A stretch of DNA of 64,000 nt from Caenorhabditis elegans (taxonomy: Eukaryota; Nematoda; Chromadorea; Rhabditida; Rhabditidae). A program made the translations under genes and the position numbers. Under the pieces are notes generated by a model. That model saw only the letters and a list, made by a program, of their open reading frames with translations, was not told the DNA's origin and did not search any database. Location of the stretch: assembly GCF_000002985.6 (NCBI RefSeq), contig NC_003279.8, positions 11,408,001-11,472,000 of the forward strand, written 5' to 3'. Position 1 is the stretch's first letter. Every line of letters begins with the position of its first letter. Of this stretch, positions 34,181 to 45,899 are shown one piece after another.

Positions 34181-34387
34181 ATGTGGAGAGCACCACGCCA
34201 TCCCAATACACGTGGTAGTGCTCCGAGATTTCCTCTCCCTGTGCGTCAACGTAGAGAACCACCTACATTTGTAGACCTGGCCACCCTTTTCTACATACCT
34301 GTCAGTTCAGCTGGTTCTTCCCCCATGACCCTAAGATCTGAAAAAGATCGGACAATTGAAACCCGCACGTGGCTGCCATGGATTTGA
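34181..34387 (+). CDS. Possible small accessory ORF in the retrotransposon
   Basis: 68 codons starting two bases after a CTTTTCAG acceptor: MWRAPRHPNTRG .. FVDLATLFYIPVSSAGSS, ending TGA. AATAAA follows at 34584-34589. Arg/Pro-rich N-terminus, no recognised domain. The acceptor, ATG and poly(A) order suggests a transcribed unit, but an upstream exon is not known. Confidence 0.35.
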   Translation: MWRAPRHPNTRGSAPRFPLPVRQRREPPTFVDLATLFYIPVSSAGSSPMTLRSEKDRTIETRTWLPWI

Positions 34388-34589
34388 AACAGTACAAAAT
34401 CCAGAAGTGAGTTATTCTCAAGAAGTTCTTTCCCCAACTTCTTATGATTCATAGCCAGTTCCACCACTCAACCAGGAACAATGGGAGCTTGAGCAAATTA
34501 CAAAAAGACTGAGACACTGTTAATTACTCGATCCACACATATCGTATTGTAATTTTCGTTTGCTTTTGGGTAATTTCCCGTCAAATAAA

Positions 34590-35451
34590 GTTCTCCTGAT
34601 GAACTAAACTGTCTCAGTCCGTAAATATCAAACATCAAATATAAAATTTCAATCCAAAAATTCTATCACACTTGGTGCACAACATTGGCAAAAATATGTC
34701 AAAATTATTCAAAACCACATAAATCAAAAGTTATTCGTTCAGTTGACGTCCAGGTCTGTTCTGATAAACACAATGTCACTTGATATTAGACAGAGTTTAA
34801 TATTACTCTCACGAGCAATAAAAACTCGGTTCAGAAAAGTAAACTATGTTCGAAATTGACCGGTCATCCAGATCCGAACTTGGTTTTACGGCTCCGCTAC
34901 TCTCTTTGAGACATTGTTAGGAGACTTCTCGAGCCACATGTCACATTTCCACTCAAAAAAAAAAGCCAACAGGTCGGTTCAACCAGTTGGTAGGTGCCAT
35001 GGTCAGATTGCATCTCTGAATGGTTCGAGAAGGGATTTTCATTAAGTCATTCCCACGAAGAAATCCAACAAACCACAAAAACTCTAGCGACGTAATGTCA
35101 TTCGCCGCAGAGTATACATTATCCAAAAAACATAATGTCAAACGACGTAGAGTTTACATTATTCGGAAAGCATAATGTCCACTTGAACCATGCGTCCCTG
35201 GATCCACTCATTCCCATCTGATCCCACCGTGATCATACCGGCGGGAGCTACAGCACTCGGTTCAGATGCAAGGAATCATTTTGTTAGATGATCAAAGAAT
35301 GAGGGGGGAAAGGTTTTCAAAAATACACACATCATCTCCACCTCGGAGATTGAAGTGTACACTCCAACAGTATTGAGTATTCAAAACAACTCAATCAAAA
35401 TTCACTCATTTCAGTTAACTGGATTTATTGTCTTTGACAATCACCCTGGAA
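34590..35451. other. Region upstream of gag
   Basis: No gene. 35088-35180 has a twice-repeated block with GACGTAATGTCA, GAGTATACATTAT and CATAATGTC, giving hairpin potential. A CATTTCAG acceptor (about 35407-35414) lies 37 bases before the gag ATG at 35452. Confidence 0.45.
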
Positions 35452-36957
35452 ATGAGTGCATTCTCCAAATCTTCAAAAGGTCTCCCGGAAGTCGACACCC
35501 CGCGTGTTGATAACCCGGAGGCACCCGAGGCCACCCTTCAAGGTGACTTATCGGCTACCGCTCAAGGTAACCCCTCAGGCAGGCAATCAAACCGACGCTC
35601 GAGACGTGGTCGCCCACACCACTTGAGATCGCCAGCCGCCACTATCAAGGGTACCATCACCCGCATCGTCAATATGACGCGACAGTTCCATCAGGAAGCG
35701 TCTAGAATGATGCTGGAACATCTTGGTGGCAACCCGAACGTTTCTCCTCCCATCGAGAACGCTATCCTCCGCAATGCGAATCAAGTTCTCAACAAACTTC
35801 GGCATTACGCGGTTTAGTTGGAGAACCTACGCCAATTCGTGAACGACAAGTTCCAAGAACCGGCACTGCGAGATTCCCCCAATAGGGACACCTATCACAA
35901 AGAGGTGGAAGCTCATCTTGCAGGACTCCAACCTCAAGCCCTCCTCAACGAGGCAAAACGTGACATCGTCATGTTGGAAAGAGAGTTGTCATCTCTCGGC
36001 TTTCCAGTGACCCCCCATGTTCGTCAGGACAACGTACTCACTCCGTACGTGACATCCGACGCCGACTCATCACAATCCGAGTCGGACGATCTGAGCAGCA
36101 TCAATCACGCGTTCGAAGATCTCAATACAAACATGGGCTCAGATCACAATGTCATATCAGGGAACGAGCACATCAAAGTTCCTGAGCCCAGAGTGACGAT
36201 CACATCAGCGATCCTCTCACATCCAACACGGGATTCCCCGATTAACATGTATCGGACAGCGTCGCCATTCAGCACAAATCCGAGATTCTGATGTCGACAG
36301 GTGGTCTCATCAATCCACCTTAGCCGACGAACTTGCTGAAGAACAGCACCAACGCAAGTTAGACCAAATCAGAATCAGATCCTTAGAGCGGAAAGTGAGA
36401 TCGAGCTCGATCAGGGTGATACTTCACCTCCTCTTCCAGTCTCTAGCCGAGTCCTTGGAGTCGTCAACTTCGAAAGCAACGCCAAACACTTGCAAAAGTT
36501 TGACGGCACTGGCAACTTCCGTGCCTTCAAGAACGGATTCAATGCAGTCGTTCTTGCCAATCCTCGACTTCCAGCAGTGACAAAGTTCAACATGTTACGC
36601 AGTCACCTGCTCGGAAAAGCCTTGCCATGCATCTCAAATCACGATGATTCCATGGTAGCTTACAAAACAACTTTGGACATGTTAGAGTCTGTATTTGGTA
36701 AAGGAGACACTCAAAGAGGTTTACTCGAGCAATTCAGAACGCTCAAGTTCAATCATTCCAATCCGGAACAAATGAAACTAGATCTCATCTCCCGCCAGCT
36801 CTTGGTGCAAAGACTGACCGCATCGGGTCTCTCAGCCTCCGACGAGCGGATCACCTTGGGTCTCATCGGAAAACTCCCTCTCTCCCTCAGAGATAAAGCC
36901 ACGGAGTTTTACACTGATTTGGAAACCCCTTCCGCAAATATTCTTTATGAGTGAATT
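35452..36957 (+). pseudogene. BEL/Pao-type gag, interrupted
   Basis: Starts at ATG 35452. An N-terminal basic stretch (RQSNRRSRRGRPHH) and helical sequence are followed by an in-frame TAG at 35815-35817. The frame continues to 36291, shifts by one near 36290, and shifts back near 36400. A DUF1759-like domain (FDGTGNFRAFKNGFNAVV, FNMLRSHLLGKA) then runs until a TGA at 36955-36957. One stop, two compensating frameshifts and a terminal stop before IRKHINSF show decay. DUF1759 is the capsid-like region of BEL/Pao gag. No zinc knuckle is left at its end. Confidence 0.75.
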
Positions 36958-37084
36958 CGCAAGCACATTAACAGCTTCGAAAATGGCCTGATCGCGGCGT
37001 CCATGCACACCACACCCTGGTCATCAGTCTCCGAACAAGCTTCTGATTCACCAATACACGAGGATCCGGCTAGTCGGTTATTTC

Positions 37085-38592
37085 GTGATCTCCCTCTCCA
37101 CAGAGAGAGGGGAACTCGCAACACCTCCCACTAATTCATTGTGGGCGGGCACGGGGCCAACCGCACAGAGCCCCCTGTCAAAAGCTGATTCGCAATCAGC
37201 AAGTTGCGTCAACGTTCCCTCTCTCCAAATATTTAATTTCATGGTCTCTCATAACGACCTTCATGGCCAACCTTTCCCAACACTACGGAATGTGTCGCCA
37301 TTAGATACAAGTCATTTCACTGTCTCAAAACGCGTTACGGTTGTTTTTTTTTTGTCCCTAATGGACTCCTTTTTTCAACATGTCATACCCAAAGCGATCG
37401 GTCTCTTCCCGACCAGCTTTTTCAAGCCAGTGTCACAAGGCTTCCACGATGCGTCGACCGCTGTATCTCAAATTCCATCACTAAATTTAAAATCTCAAAA
37501 CTATCATAAGGTGATCATTTACCAAGAATCGATAATCCACTGTCGTTACTGGTCCACCAGAATCCCGCTTAAAGTGCCAAGCTCAACACTACCATTAAGC
37601 GCTGTCATCAGAGACAATCTCTACATTGACGAACATCTGCTCGACGCAAATGATTTTCACAAAATCAGGCCTACAGTCATGCCAGCCAAGTTCTCTTTCA
37701 AAGACAAGAACATGAAGCTGAGCGAGTTTGTTACAAATATAAGCTCTATCATGGCTCACCTCCTTCGCGAAGATAGAGCAGAGTCCAGAAATATCAAACT
37801 CTTGGGCTACGTCTGGGATTCTAGCGACATCATCTATACGCTGTCTACAGATAATTCCGTCTTGGACATTGATCACCAACCCAAGAGAGAAATAGCCTTC
37901 ACACACTCTCTCTTAAATATATCAAAAATCGTAAACAGAATGATACCAATCAGGTGTTCAATGTTTCCGGGCAAGTCTTGGAAGGACCCCAATAACCTCA
38001 AGAGGCCTTCCATTGCGAAAGTTCATAGAACCAATCACGCGAACGAACTTCGCACCGCTAGGTTCAAAACAAACGAAAAGTGCTACCTACTCTCCGTATG
38101 CCAGCTTATCTCACTTAAAAATCCTACTTTCCAAGGATTATCCCACTCTCTCAACTCACCAGGAGACAAAAAAGTGGCCGCAGAAAAGCACACCTGCGAA
38201 GATCGCACACGACGGCCAACATTCCCGCTCGATGCGTTCTGCAGTACCCCGAACGTACAATACGAGACAATGCTACTCATCGCAAAATCACGTACTCTAT
38301 CAGCCCGTATGAACATCAAGATGCTCCACTTATCCCTTGGACTTCTTGCTTTGGAATTTGACGGCATCGACTCCGACATGCCTAATCCAGACTTCCATGA
38401 CAATGTACTTGGATACAGAGATCCTCACACGACGACTCCTGATTCATCATCAGATCACGCCGCGGCCAACCTTCCACCAGGTAGAACCCGAGATTACATT
38501 CCTCGAAAGGCCAAGGCGCCCTATATCAATTATGCACACAGTCTGTCAGTCATAGTCGAGCCTCTGCCCTCCCCCCCCCCCCCCCCCCGGAG
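37085..38592 (+). pseudogene. Degraded pol region of the retrotransposon
   Basis: One long open frame runs into the 3' LTR (to 38644). Residues encoded at about 37600-37900 (DNLYIDEHLLDANDF, KLLGYVWDSSDIIYTLS) resemble the part of Pao reverse transcriptases after the catalytic YVDD motif; the catalytic box itself, RNase H, protease and integrase were not found. At about 1.5 kb it is far shorter than a full pol, so large deletions occurred although the frame was left open. It ends beside a C-run at about 38571-38588. Confidence 0.6.
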
Positions 38593-39127
38593 TGTTGTCA
38601 CTTGGGCTCCGCAGAGCCCGTCCGTCCCAACTTTGCGGATATAGGCGCTTGGTCAGGTTCACCCACGAACCCACAATCACCATCCGCATGAGTCGCTCAC
38701 TCTCTGTTCCATTCGTTCACTCAGAAACATTTCATTCTTTAATTAATAAAATATTATTATTTGAATTAGCGCCATTTGCGTATTTCCTAATGCAAGTGCG
38801 CCCCCCGCACACTTTCGTTATTGCGGAGCGTCGTACTCCCGTAAATCCACACAAATATTCAGATGCCTTTTTAGGCCAATTCTATTTAGTCTTCACACGT
38901 TTCACCACGGATGCCACCCGTCCCCACGTCATCCGTCAGTTTCCCGTTGATATTTCCATTTATTTATTCATAATAAACTTGGATTTATCTAAAATGTGTA
39001 CTGTTATTCCCTCTGCACCGCTCATCGTCATCCGCCGCTCGTCCAAGCTCCGTGCCCTCCGCGCGAACACACATTTCGCCGTTCTCACCCGTTGGGTCTG
39101 ACTCCCCAGCGACTGCGGGTGTCAACA
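38593..39127 (+). repeat. 3' LTR
   Basis: 535 bases, TGTTGT..GTCAACA, followed by the GCGAC target duplication. The sequence just upstream is a C run plus GGAG rather than an ordinary polypurine tract. Confidence 0.9.
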
Positions 39128-39132
39128 GCGAC

Positions 39133-41102
39133 ATCAACAAATCGGTCAAATTTCTAATTTTAATCATTTTTAGGTTATTTTTAGAGCTGCGATACCTTTT
39201 TTTTGAGCAGTTTCCAAGAAATTTCATTATGAAATTCGTTGTTTTCAGACAATTTTGAGTCTAATAAAGCAATCGAAAAATTCGACTACACCACTTTTTA
39301 ATTACATTTATTCGTGTATTTTGAAGGTAATTTATTTCAAATTACTAAATTACAGGTTTGTTAATATTCTGGTGCATTTTCAAACGATTTCAACAATTTT
39401 TAGTAACTTTAAAGCCAAATTTCAACAAGGCTTTTAGCTCCACGCGGCGTTTGGGCGCATATCTAAGGACAAAAAACTCCACGCTAATAGCAAGTATATA
39501 TATTTTTTAAACTGGAAAGTATTGCTAGTAGAGAAATTATGTAAACCGCTTAGAAAACGGTAACATACATCTATTCCAACAAAAATATTGTTATCAGTGT
39601 CCTAAAGAATTGCCGATTTTTTAGGACAGTGTAGGAAATGAATGTAGTTTGATGGAGTATGGAATAGCCTGAACAGGACTATACAAAGGCCTAAAAGGGA
39701 CTAAAAAGCAGTTGTGATAGAACAGATCGAGATACATAGTTTGAAGTATCATCATCATACTGTTTACAATCGCTAATGGGTACCTCTGGCCAAAACTGAC
39801 GTAACTTTGAAACCTGATTAACTACAGGAATTTTAAACATATTTTTGAAATTAAAATTTATGAACAAGTTTTTGGTATTTTTTCAACAAAATGGTATGGC
39901 TTGTCTTTGAGATATAACACTTTGCATATGTAACACTACTGTTTTCAACTGAAAAAGGCAAAGTTTACTTCAATCTTTTGAAATTCTCAGTAACAATCAT
40001 AGATTTTAATTAAGTTTTTAAAATGAAAAACATGCCAATTAATTGAATTCACAAAGTTTCATCAAAATTGAATTTGAATTTTTTTTTTCAAAATTTTATT
40101 TTTAAAGAAAATTGACCAAAAAAATATTTTCCGTCTGAATTTGTTCAAATGTGCCAAATTAATATATTTAACGTAATGGTTATAAATTACTCACAGAAAT
40201 TGCGCTAAAGTTGTGCTAGATGATTTGAAAAACCAAAAAGAAAATAGGTTTTCCACTATGTTTCTTCAGTAAATTACCTAAAAAAAATATTTTTTCCGGC
40301 GAAAAAAATCTCTGATTCAAAATTTTAGTCAGACATTGCATTTCTAATATTTTGTGTTTCTCCTGTCGACTGTCGACTTTATTTCTTGAAATATATTCAA
40401 AAAATCGAACGATTCTCCCGAGTTACTGTAGAAATCGGCGATCGCAATATCCCAGCGGAATCCTCACCGTCCTATCCAATTTGCGTTTTGCTACATATTT
40501 TTCCCGCCATTTTAGTGTGCATTGGAACGATGGGACAACCTGGCACCACGTATCAATCCTGAGCTGTTCGAAAAAAAAATAGTAATTTCAAAAATCGATA
40601 CCCGTAAATCGACACAAGCGCTGCAGGAGTCCATCAGGATATTTTGCACGTCAAATATGTTCTGCAATACACCATTTTCAGATTTTTACGGTCCCGTAAT
40701 ATGGTAACATTTGAGCTAACTTGTATGTTTTACCGTATTCCACGAGTTCTAATTTTGTGGCTTATCTGTCGTGCTATTTAGGGCATCATGTAGGTACCCA
40801 GACGAATGTTATCTCAATCTCCGCGGAATTGTTTCTTGTGAGATAGTTACTCAAATTTGTTTTGGAATTAGACTACATTCAAGGCAAGGCTTGTAGAACT
40901 TCTTACATTCAAACTTGTAGGATCGGCAGCTTCTTGCTCAAGTCTTGTTGAAGCTGCAGGTAAATGCCGGAAAGCTTTCCCAGAATCCACGAGCAAAGGT
41001 CATGGAGCTAAAAAGTTTGATTCAATATTCTATATAAAAACATTTTCCAAATGAAACTTTAGCCAAGAAAAATGAGACTTTTCAGAATTCGTCAAAAAGC
41101 AC
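39133..41102. other. Intergenic, AT-rich
   Basis: No gene model found. A half MITE lies at 40495-40560 (CCCGCCATTTTAGTGTGCAT, GGGACAACCTGGCACCACG). The rest is low-complexity AT-rich DNA. Confidence 0.5.
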
Positions 41103-41175
41103 CTGAATTTCGCGTAGACCTCGTGATAAGAAGTGATCGGAAAAGCTGAGCAGAGTGGGGAAAGGGGAGTGGTGA
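41103..41175 (-). pseudogene. Isolated GT92 exon-1 fragment
   Basis: On the minus strand the sequence reads AFPITSYHEVYAKFR then AG/GTGC, parallel to the end of exon 1 in GT92-A (SFPITFYHKVYVDYR) and GT92-B (SFPITFYHKAYIDYR), with the same phase-2 donor. No following GT92 exon was found at lower coordinates, so it is probably the relic of a third gene. Confidence 0.45.
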
Positions 41176-41855
41176 AAGATGAGAGATTTTCTGAAAAAAA
41201 AACTTCAATTTTGAAGAAACTTTGTAAAATAAATTAATTTTAATGTTTTCCATTTAAAAAATAACATAAAAATCTACGATTGCTACTGAGAATTTCAAAA
41301 AATTTGAGTAAAATTTGCGTTTTTCAGTTAAAACAGTACTTTTACACATGCAAACTGTTAGCCAAAAATTATATCATTTTGTTGAAAAAATATCAAAACC
41401 CTTTTCCAAGCTTCACAAGATATAGTAATGTATTTTGAAAGCTTCATTATATGTGTTTCTTCATTTCTTTTTGTATCGATGCCCGTCTGATCTTTTTGAA
41501 ATAGAAAAAATAAAAATTGAAAATTTTCTGAAACGATATCTCTCCATATTCCATATGAGTAATAATGCCTGCCTGCCTGCCTACAAGATACGGTGTTCAA
41601 ATCAAAGTTAGAAACAACACACATCGGAGGTCAAAAAGCCACCTTTTTTTCTAAAATTTCCCAGACAATTTGTCCTAAATTTTCGGGTAATCTTCAATTT
41701 TAATCTCTCCCGAAAAGTTGCTCGCACACATTTCTCTTTTTATCGCCACTCAATCAATGTATTTTGTAGCTAAATTTTAAAATTTTGAATTAAAAAGCCT
41801 GACGGAGAATTAGATTCCAGAAAAATTATCACAAAAAGGTTCAAAGTTACAAGGT

Positions 41856-43987
41856 TCATTTGGAGAATTTTTTCAAATAAGAAATTGAGTTAATATCCCG
41901 ATATTCCGGGTCTAAAACGCTTCTGTCAAACGGGAAAAGAAGATAATCGTAGAGGTAGATTTTGTGCAGGTATTCACGAACAATCGGATCTTCTCGAACT
42001 TGCTTTTCAGCTTCCAGACGTTTGGTCCATTTGTGAGTAGAGTGAGCAGTCTCGGTAGCTGCAAAATTTTTAGAAAATTTTTTAAAAAATTATTAGAATA
42101 AATTATTAGAATAAAGTATTAGAATAAAAAAGAACCTACTCAAAATGTCTTTATAAATTTGCTCAACTAAAGTGTCACGGACGCCTTGCTTTCTTAAGAT
42201 ATCTGCTAATTTAGCAGCCGACGAAATCCGATCTTTGAGGTCCGAGTCCATAGGCAGCAGCTCCCAGTTCTCAACTCCCTCGTTGAATTTACAGTTCCTA
42301 GAAAAAATAAAATCTTAAAATAGTGCTCAATCCAAAACTCATTATTTGGTTTTTCTGAATTTAAGACTTAGCCTAAGCTTGTGGCTGAACACAAACCTTA
42401 GACTTAGCCCAAGCCTAAACCTTGGCCTAAGCCTAAGCCTAAGCCTAAGCCTAAGCCTAAGCCTAAGCCTAAGCCTAAGCCTAAGCCTAAGCCTAAGCCT
42501 AAGCCAAAGCCTAAGCCGTAAACATCGCCGGAGTATTGGATTGAGTACTTTTTAAAGAAACTTTACAGAACAATAATCTGGTCGAAAAATTTCTACTGAT
42601 ATACTTAGCCGTGCCACAATAAGATCTCACTCACCAAGTCGTTGGAGCAGCATGTGCCTCAACATACTCAATTCCCGCAGCTTTAGTCTCATTATTCTGA
42701 ATCTCGACGAATGACTCGTAGGTTTTCTTCGCGATACACCGCATATCGGTTTCACAGTCGAAACACCGTTTTTCACTTAAAATTATCAGTTTGAACTTTG
42801 ACTATTTCAGAATTTGCAACTAACACGACACATTTGTTCAAGTACATCGACACAAAACGGCGAAACGGATCCCGCACGAACACAAATCGCACTGCGTCCT
42901 TATCGTTCTTCAATGAATCGGATGGAGTCACAAAGTTTGTCTCACTAGTGCATTTCCTGGAAAAAAAAGGTGAGGCATTGAGTTCCTGCACACTACCTAC
43001 CTAGTACTTGTCTCCCAAGTATTCGTGAAATTGTTTTTATCCTGTAGGTACTGCGTTTCGTTGTACAAGAGGCACATCATGTTGAGCGTCAGCTGAGACA
43101 TAGACTTCCGGATTTCGCAGGCAATAAGCTTGTTGTCCGGAGCCGTCTGAATTATAGTTTAAGCAAGATTGCGTGCCTGGCCCCTGCTTAAGGTTAAGTT
43201 AAGGCTTAGGCTTTGGCTTGGGCTTAGGCTTACGCTTAGGCTTAGGCTTAGGTTTAGGCTTAGGCACATGCTTAGGTTTAGGCTTAGGCTTAGGCTTTGG
43301 CTTGGGTTTAGGCTTAGGCTTAGGCTTAGGCTGAATCTTAAGCTGAGGCTTAAACATGGGCATTGGGATTTCCGTGGGATTTCCAAAAAGCTTCCACATT
43401 GTTTGTTAGACCCTAAAAACCCCAAAAAACTATTTCTAATCTCTCAGAACCCCTTTTCAGGCCATTTACTTGACATAGAAATCAGCGAAAAAATTCACTG
43501 GAGCACTTTCAAATGGCGATTTCAAGGGTTCAGAGTTGAGTTCCGCCGCTGAAATTTTTGTGGTGATCTAGTCTAAACATAAGCTTTCAAATGAAATACG
43601 TATCGATTTAAAGTCCGGGACTAGATTGACCTCCTTTCCTTGTTAGGCTTAAGCTTAAGCTTAGAAAAACCAAATAAATAACACAGGTCTTATGCGAAAT
43701 TTGAAAACTTTCCTAAATTGATTTGAAACGATTTTCATTTTGGCTCTCAAGCTTTAACGGAATGCTCAAAAAGTAGGCAGTAGGCAGGCTGAACAACAAC
43801 TCACGAAAAAACTGGGTGCATAGCTGATAAACGGCTTTATGAAACCATCGGGGTTGAACCCTAAAACTTTTAGTATTTGGTTGAAAATAATCAATAACAA
43901 ACCTTTTAGGCTTTTAGGCTTTAAGACAAAATATAAAATTATCAGAACAGAAACTATCATCAATATTTTCATTGTTGATTTTTGCAT
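41856..43987 (-). CDS. Sulfotransfer_2 family carbohydrate sulfotransferase, left-arm copy
   Basis: Exact mirror of the right-arm gene. Exons: 43987-43903, 43860-43805, 43146-43001, 42956-42825, 42775-42635, 42297-42140, 42058-41856; 306 residues. Type II membrane topology: [20 protein letters not shown] is the signal anchor. The PAPS-binding motifs are a 5'-phosphosulfate loop ([14 protein letters not shown]) and a 3'-phosphate motif ([13 protein letters not shown]). Such enzymes sulfate glycans in the Golgi using PAPS. The copies are identical in coding sequence as far as compared, so both may be functional and dosage doubled. Introns carry TTAGGC-type arrays in opposite orientations (42362-42513 and 43191-43340). 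Confidence 0.88.
42362..42513 (-). repeat. Near-perfect GCCTAA telomere-like array, left arm
   Basis: A run of consecutive perfect GCCTAA units (about 42420-42500) in sulfotransferase intron 5. The right-arm copy (62913-63079) is one hexamer longer. Confidence 0.95.
43191..43340 (+). repeat. TTAGGC telomere-like array, left arm
   Basis: Imperfect TTAGGC units in sulfotransferase intron 2, mirrored at 62094-62243. Long Lys/Pro and Ser/Leu open frames here are repeat translations. Confidence 0.9.
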
Positions 43988-44540
43988 TTTCTTCCGGAAA
44001 AAAAGAAGCAAATGATCTTGGAAACCTTTGTTTATAAGGGCACAGAATATCCCAAACCGGATTTTCGAGCGACAGGACTTGAATTTGATTTTAATCTGGA
44101 CACCTTTTTGAAAGAAGAGAAACGGAGATCTAAAATGAATTTGAACGTTTTCCTTGTCTGTAGAGAAACTTTAGAGTGACTTCACAGCTGAGCTTTAAAA
44201 GTAGAGAGCTTTAATGGGAATTATTGGCCTCACTGACATGCTTCTTTGTTTTAGAAACAATCAAGATAAAGATGATTTCATCTCAAAATAAGTATGAACA
44301 AATAAATCCGTTGAAGATCCTTTATTCTACGATAGAAAGTGTTTTCATTCAGGTAATTGTTTTCTAGAAAGAAAGCCTGGCGAGATTTATACCTATTTTC
44401 AGAGAAACTATAATTTTGCTGGAATATGAAATTTCGGATTTTCAAAAATTTGGGGCAAACTCATTTGCCTGCTAGGTAGGCACAAAGTGCCTTAACTTAT
44501 CAAAACATGGTGCATTGACTTTTCTCCTTTAGATAGGGAG

Positions 44541-44897
44541 CAGGGCTGTGCGGCAACCGACATCCGAGTTGCCGGTTGCCGAAATTTTTTCGGAATCGTC
44601 AGCTTCGGCAATTGCCGGTTGCCGGAAATTTTGGGTTCGGCAACTTCGACAATTGCCGAACTTTTTTCCGCAACTTCGGCATGCTAATATTTCGCCGTAA
44701 ACGAGAAAACGACCATTATTTTTTGCCAAAACGCTCAAAAATATAATTTTAAAAAAACAACTTTAAAACTTGGTTGCCGGTTGCCGAAAAGTTGCCGAAA
44801 TTTCGGCAATCGAAAGTTGCCGGTTGCCGAAAATTTCTGGGTTCGGCAAATTCGGCAATTGCCGGTTGCCGAAAATCCCGGTTGCCGCACAGCCCTG
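44541..44897. mobile_element. hAT-like MITE, left arm (CAGGGCTGTGCGGCAACC ends)
   Basis: Inverted ends CAGGGCTGTGCGGCAACC and GGTTGCCGCACAGCCCTG; the flanking 8-mers ATAGGGAG (44533-44540) and TTAGGGAG (44898-44905) match 7 of 8, as for a hAT target duplication. Interior rich in GGCAACCGGCAA. Non-coding; mirrored at 60537-60893. Confidence 0.88.
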
Positions 44898-45496
44898 TTA
44901 GGGAGTAGAGTTTTTGGCGCTTTTTTTTCGCTGTAATACAAAACTGATTCCAAAAAAAAGAATTTCATAGAAAAAGTTCTCGAATAATTTTATTTTTTTC
45001 TTGGCGGGTAAAAAATTTCAACAAAAGCTTATCTTGCGCAAGAAAAATACACACGAGTTCCGAATTCCCATCCCTTTCAGCTAAATTATCAATTTTTCAA
45101 ACTAGGATACGAACCCACACAAAGAAGTGCCTTTGAGATATTTCACCTAAGAAACGGAGATCATTTCCGCGATTAAAGTAAATTCCGACACGAAGTCCGT
45201 CGGATTGAATCGAAAACGTGGTTGTTCGCCAAATTGAAACTTTGATAAAACTATTTGAATAATTCCGAACCATCACTATTTACAGACAAAAAACTTCAAA
45301 CCTCTAGAAATCAAGTTCCGGAAGGAATTTATCAATATTTTTTAGGTACATATGTTTTTACTTTATTCAAACAATACAAGTTATTCAAAACCGCTGTGTG
45401 TGCGCAACGTAGTGCAAAAGGTAGTTTTTTGGAAGCGGCCGACACGTTCGGGGTTCCGCGTTTGGGGTGACGCCGTTGCGGCGACTTCATTGGAAC

Positions 45497-45739
45497 TAGG
45501 GCTAAACAACCGGACGTCCGGTCGTCCGAACCGGACGCACATGCTTCCGGTTGGGGGTAGCTATCCACGACGGCCGACAATTTCCGAGTTTCGCCACTCA
45601 CTATAAAATTGCTGATTAAGTATAGTGGGTGGCGAAACTCGGAAATTGTCGGCCGCCGTGGAAACCTACCCCAAAACCGGACGCAGTGCGTCCGGTGGTG
45701 TCAAAATCGGACGACCGGACGCCGATTTGTACAGCCCTA
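45497..45739. mobile_element. hAT-like palindromic MITE, left arm (TAGGGCT ends)
   Basis: Perfect 8-bp target duplication ATTGGAAC (45489-45496, 45740-45747). Ends are TAGGGCT and AGCCCTA; long inverted arms hold CCGGACGTCCGGTCGTCC and GACGGCCGACAATTTCCGAG. Mirrored at 59695-59937. Confidence 0.92.
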
Positions 45740-45899
45740 ATTGGAACCCTACTTCTCAACTCAATTCATTCAAATTAGCTGGAAAAACTTTACACTCCTG
45801 AAAATAAAGACTAACAATAAATTGACAAATGTGAATTTTTATTTTTATTTCAAAAACAAAACTAAAATACTTCTCTAGCAAAAATATGAGATACATAGA

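Larger units (their letters stand above)
29855..39127 (+). mobile_element. BEL/Pao-like LTR retrotransposon with accessory gene, complete ends
   Basis: Two LTRs (29855-30358 and 38593-39127), both starting TGTTGT and ending GTGTCAACA, bracket 8.2 kb. The target duplication GCGAC is perfect (29850-29854 and 39128-39132). A TGG right after the 5' LTR (30360) fits a tRNA primer-binding site and sets plus-strand orientation, agreeing with gag. Gag has a DUF1759-like region typical of BEL/Pao elements; pol is represented by a short degraded reverse-transcriptase region, with no integrase or protease seen. Between the 5' LTR and gag lie about 5 kb with a spliced accessory gene (31311-32442) and a small open frame (34181-34387). 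It inserted between NHR3 and the sulfotransferase cluster. Probably non-autonomous now. Confidence 0.88.
43988..45899. other. Left-arm intergenic region
   Basis: Apart from the two MITEs no gene was found between the sulfotransferase start and the GT92-B tail fragment. The sulfotransferase promoter should lie near 43990-44500. Confidence 0.5.

Noticed and set aside
40920-41060. Possible exon with Ser/Ala/Lys-rich translation
   Set aside because: Frame is open but splice sites and similarity are weak; does not join the GT92 exon relic at 41103.
42346-42555. Ser/Leu-rich open frame, with similar ones at 21304, 43159, 49027, 55330, 62009 and 62879
   Set aside because: Translation of TTAGGC/GCCTAA hexamers; no splice context or complex sequence.
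43199-43399. Lys-Pro repeat open frame (and its mirror at 62035)
   Set aside because: Another frame of the same telomere-like array.
45332-45606. Overlapping 84-89-codon frames on both strands (and mirrors near 59830)
   Set aside because: They cover a palindromic hAT MITE.
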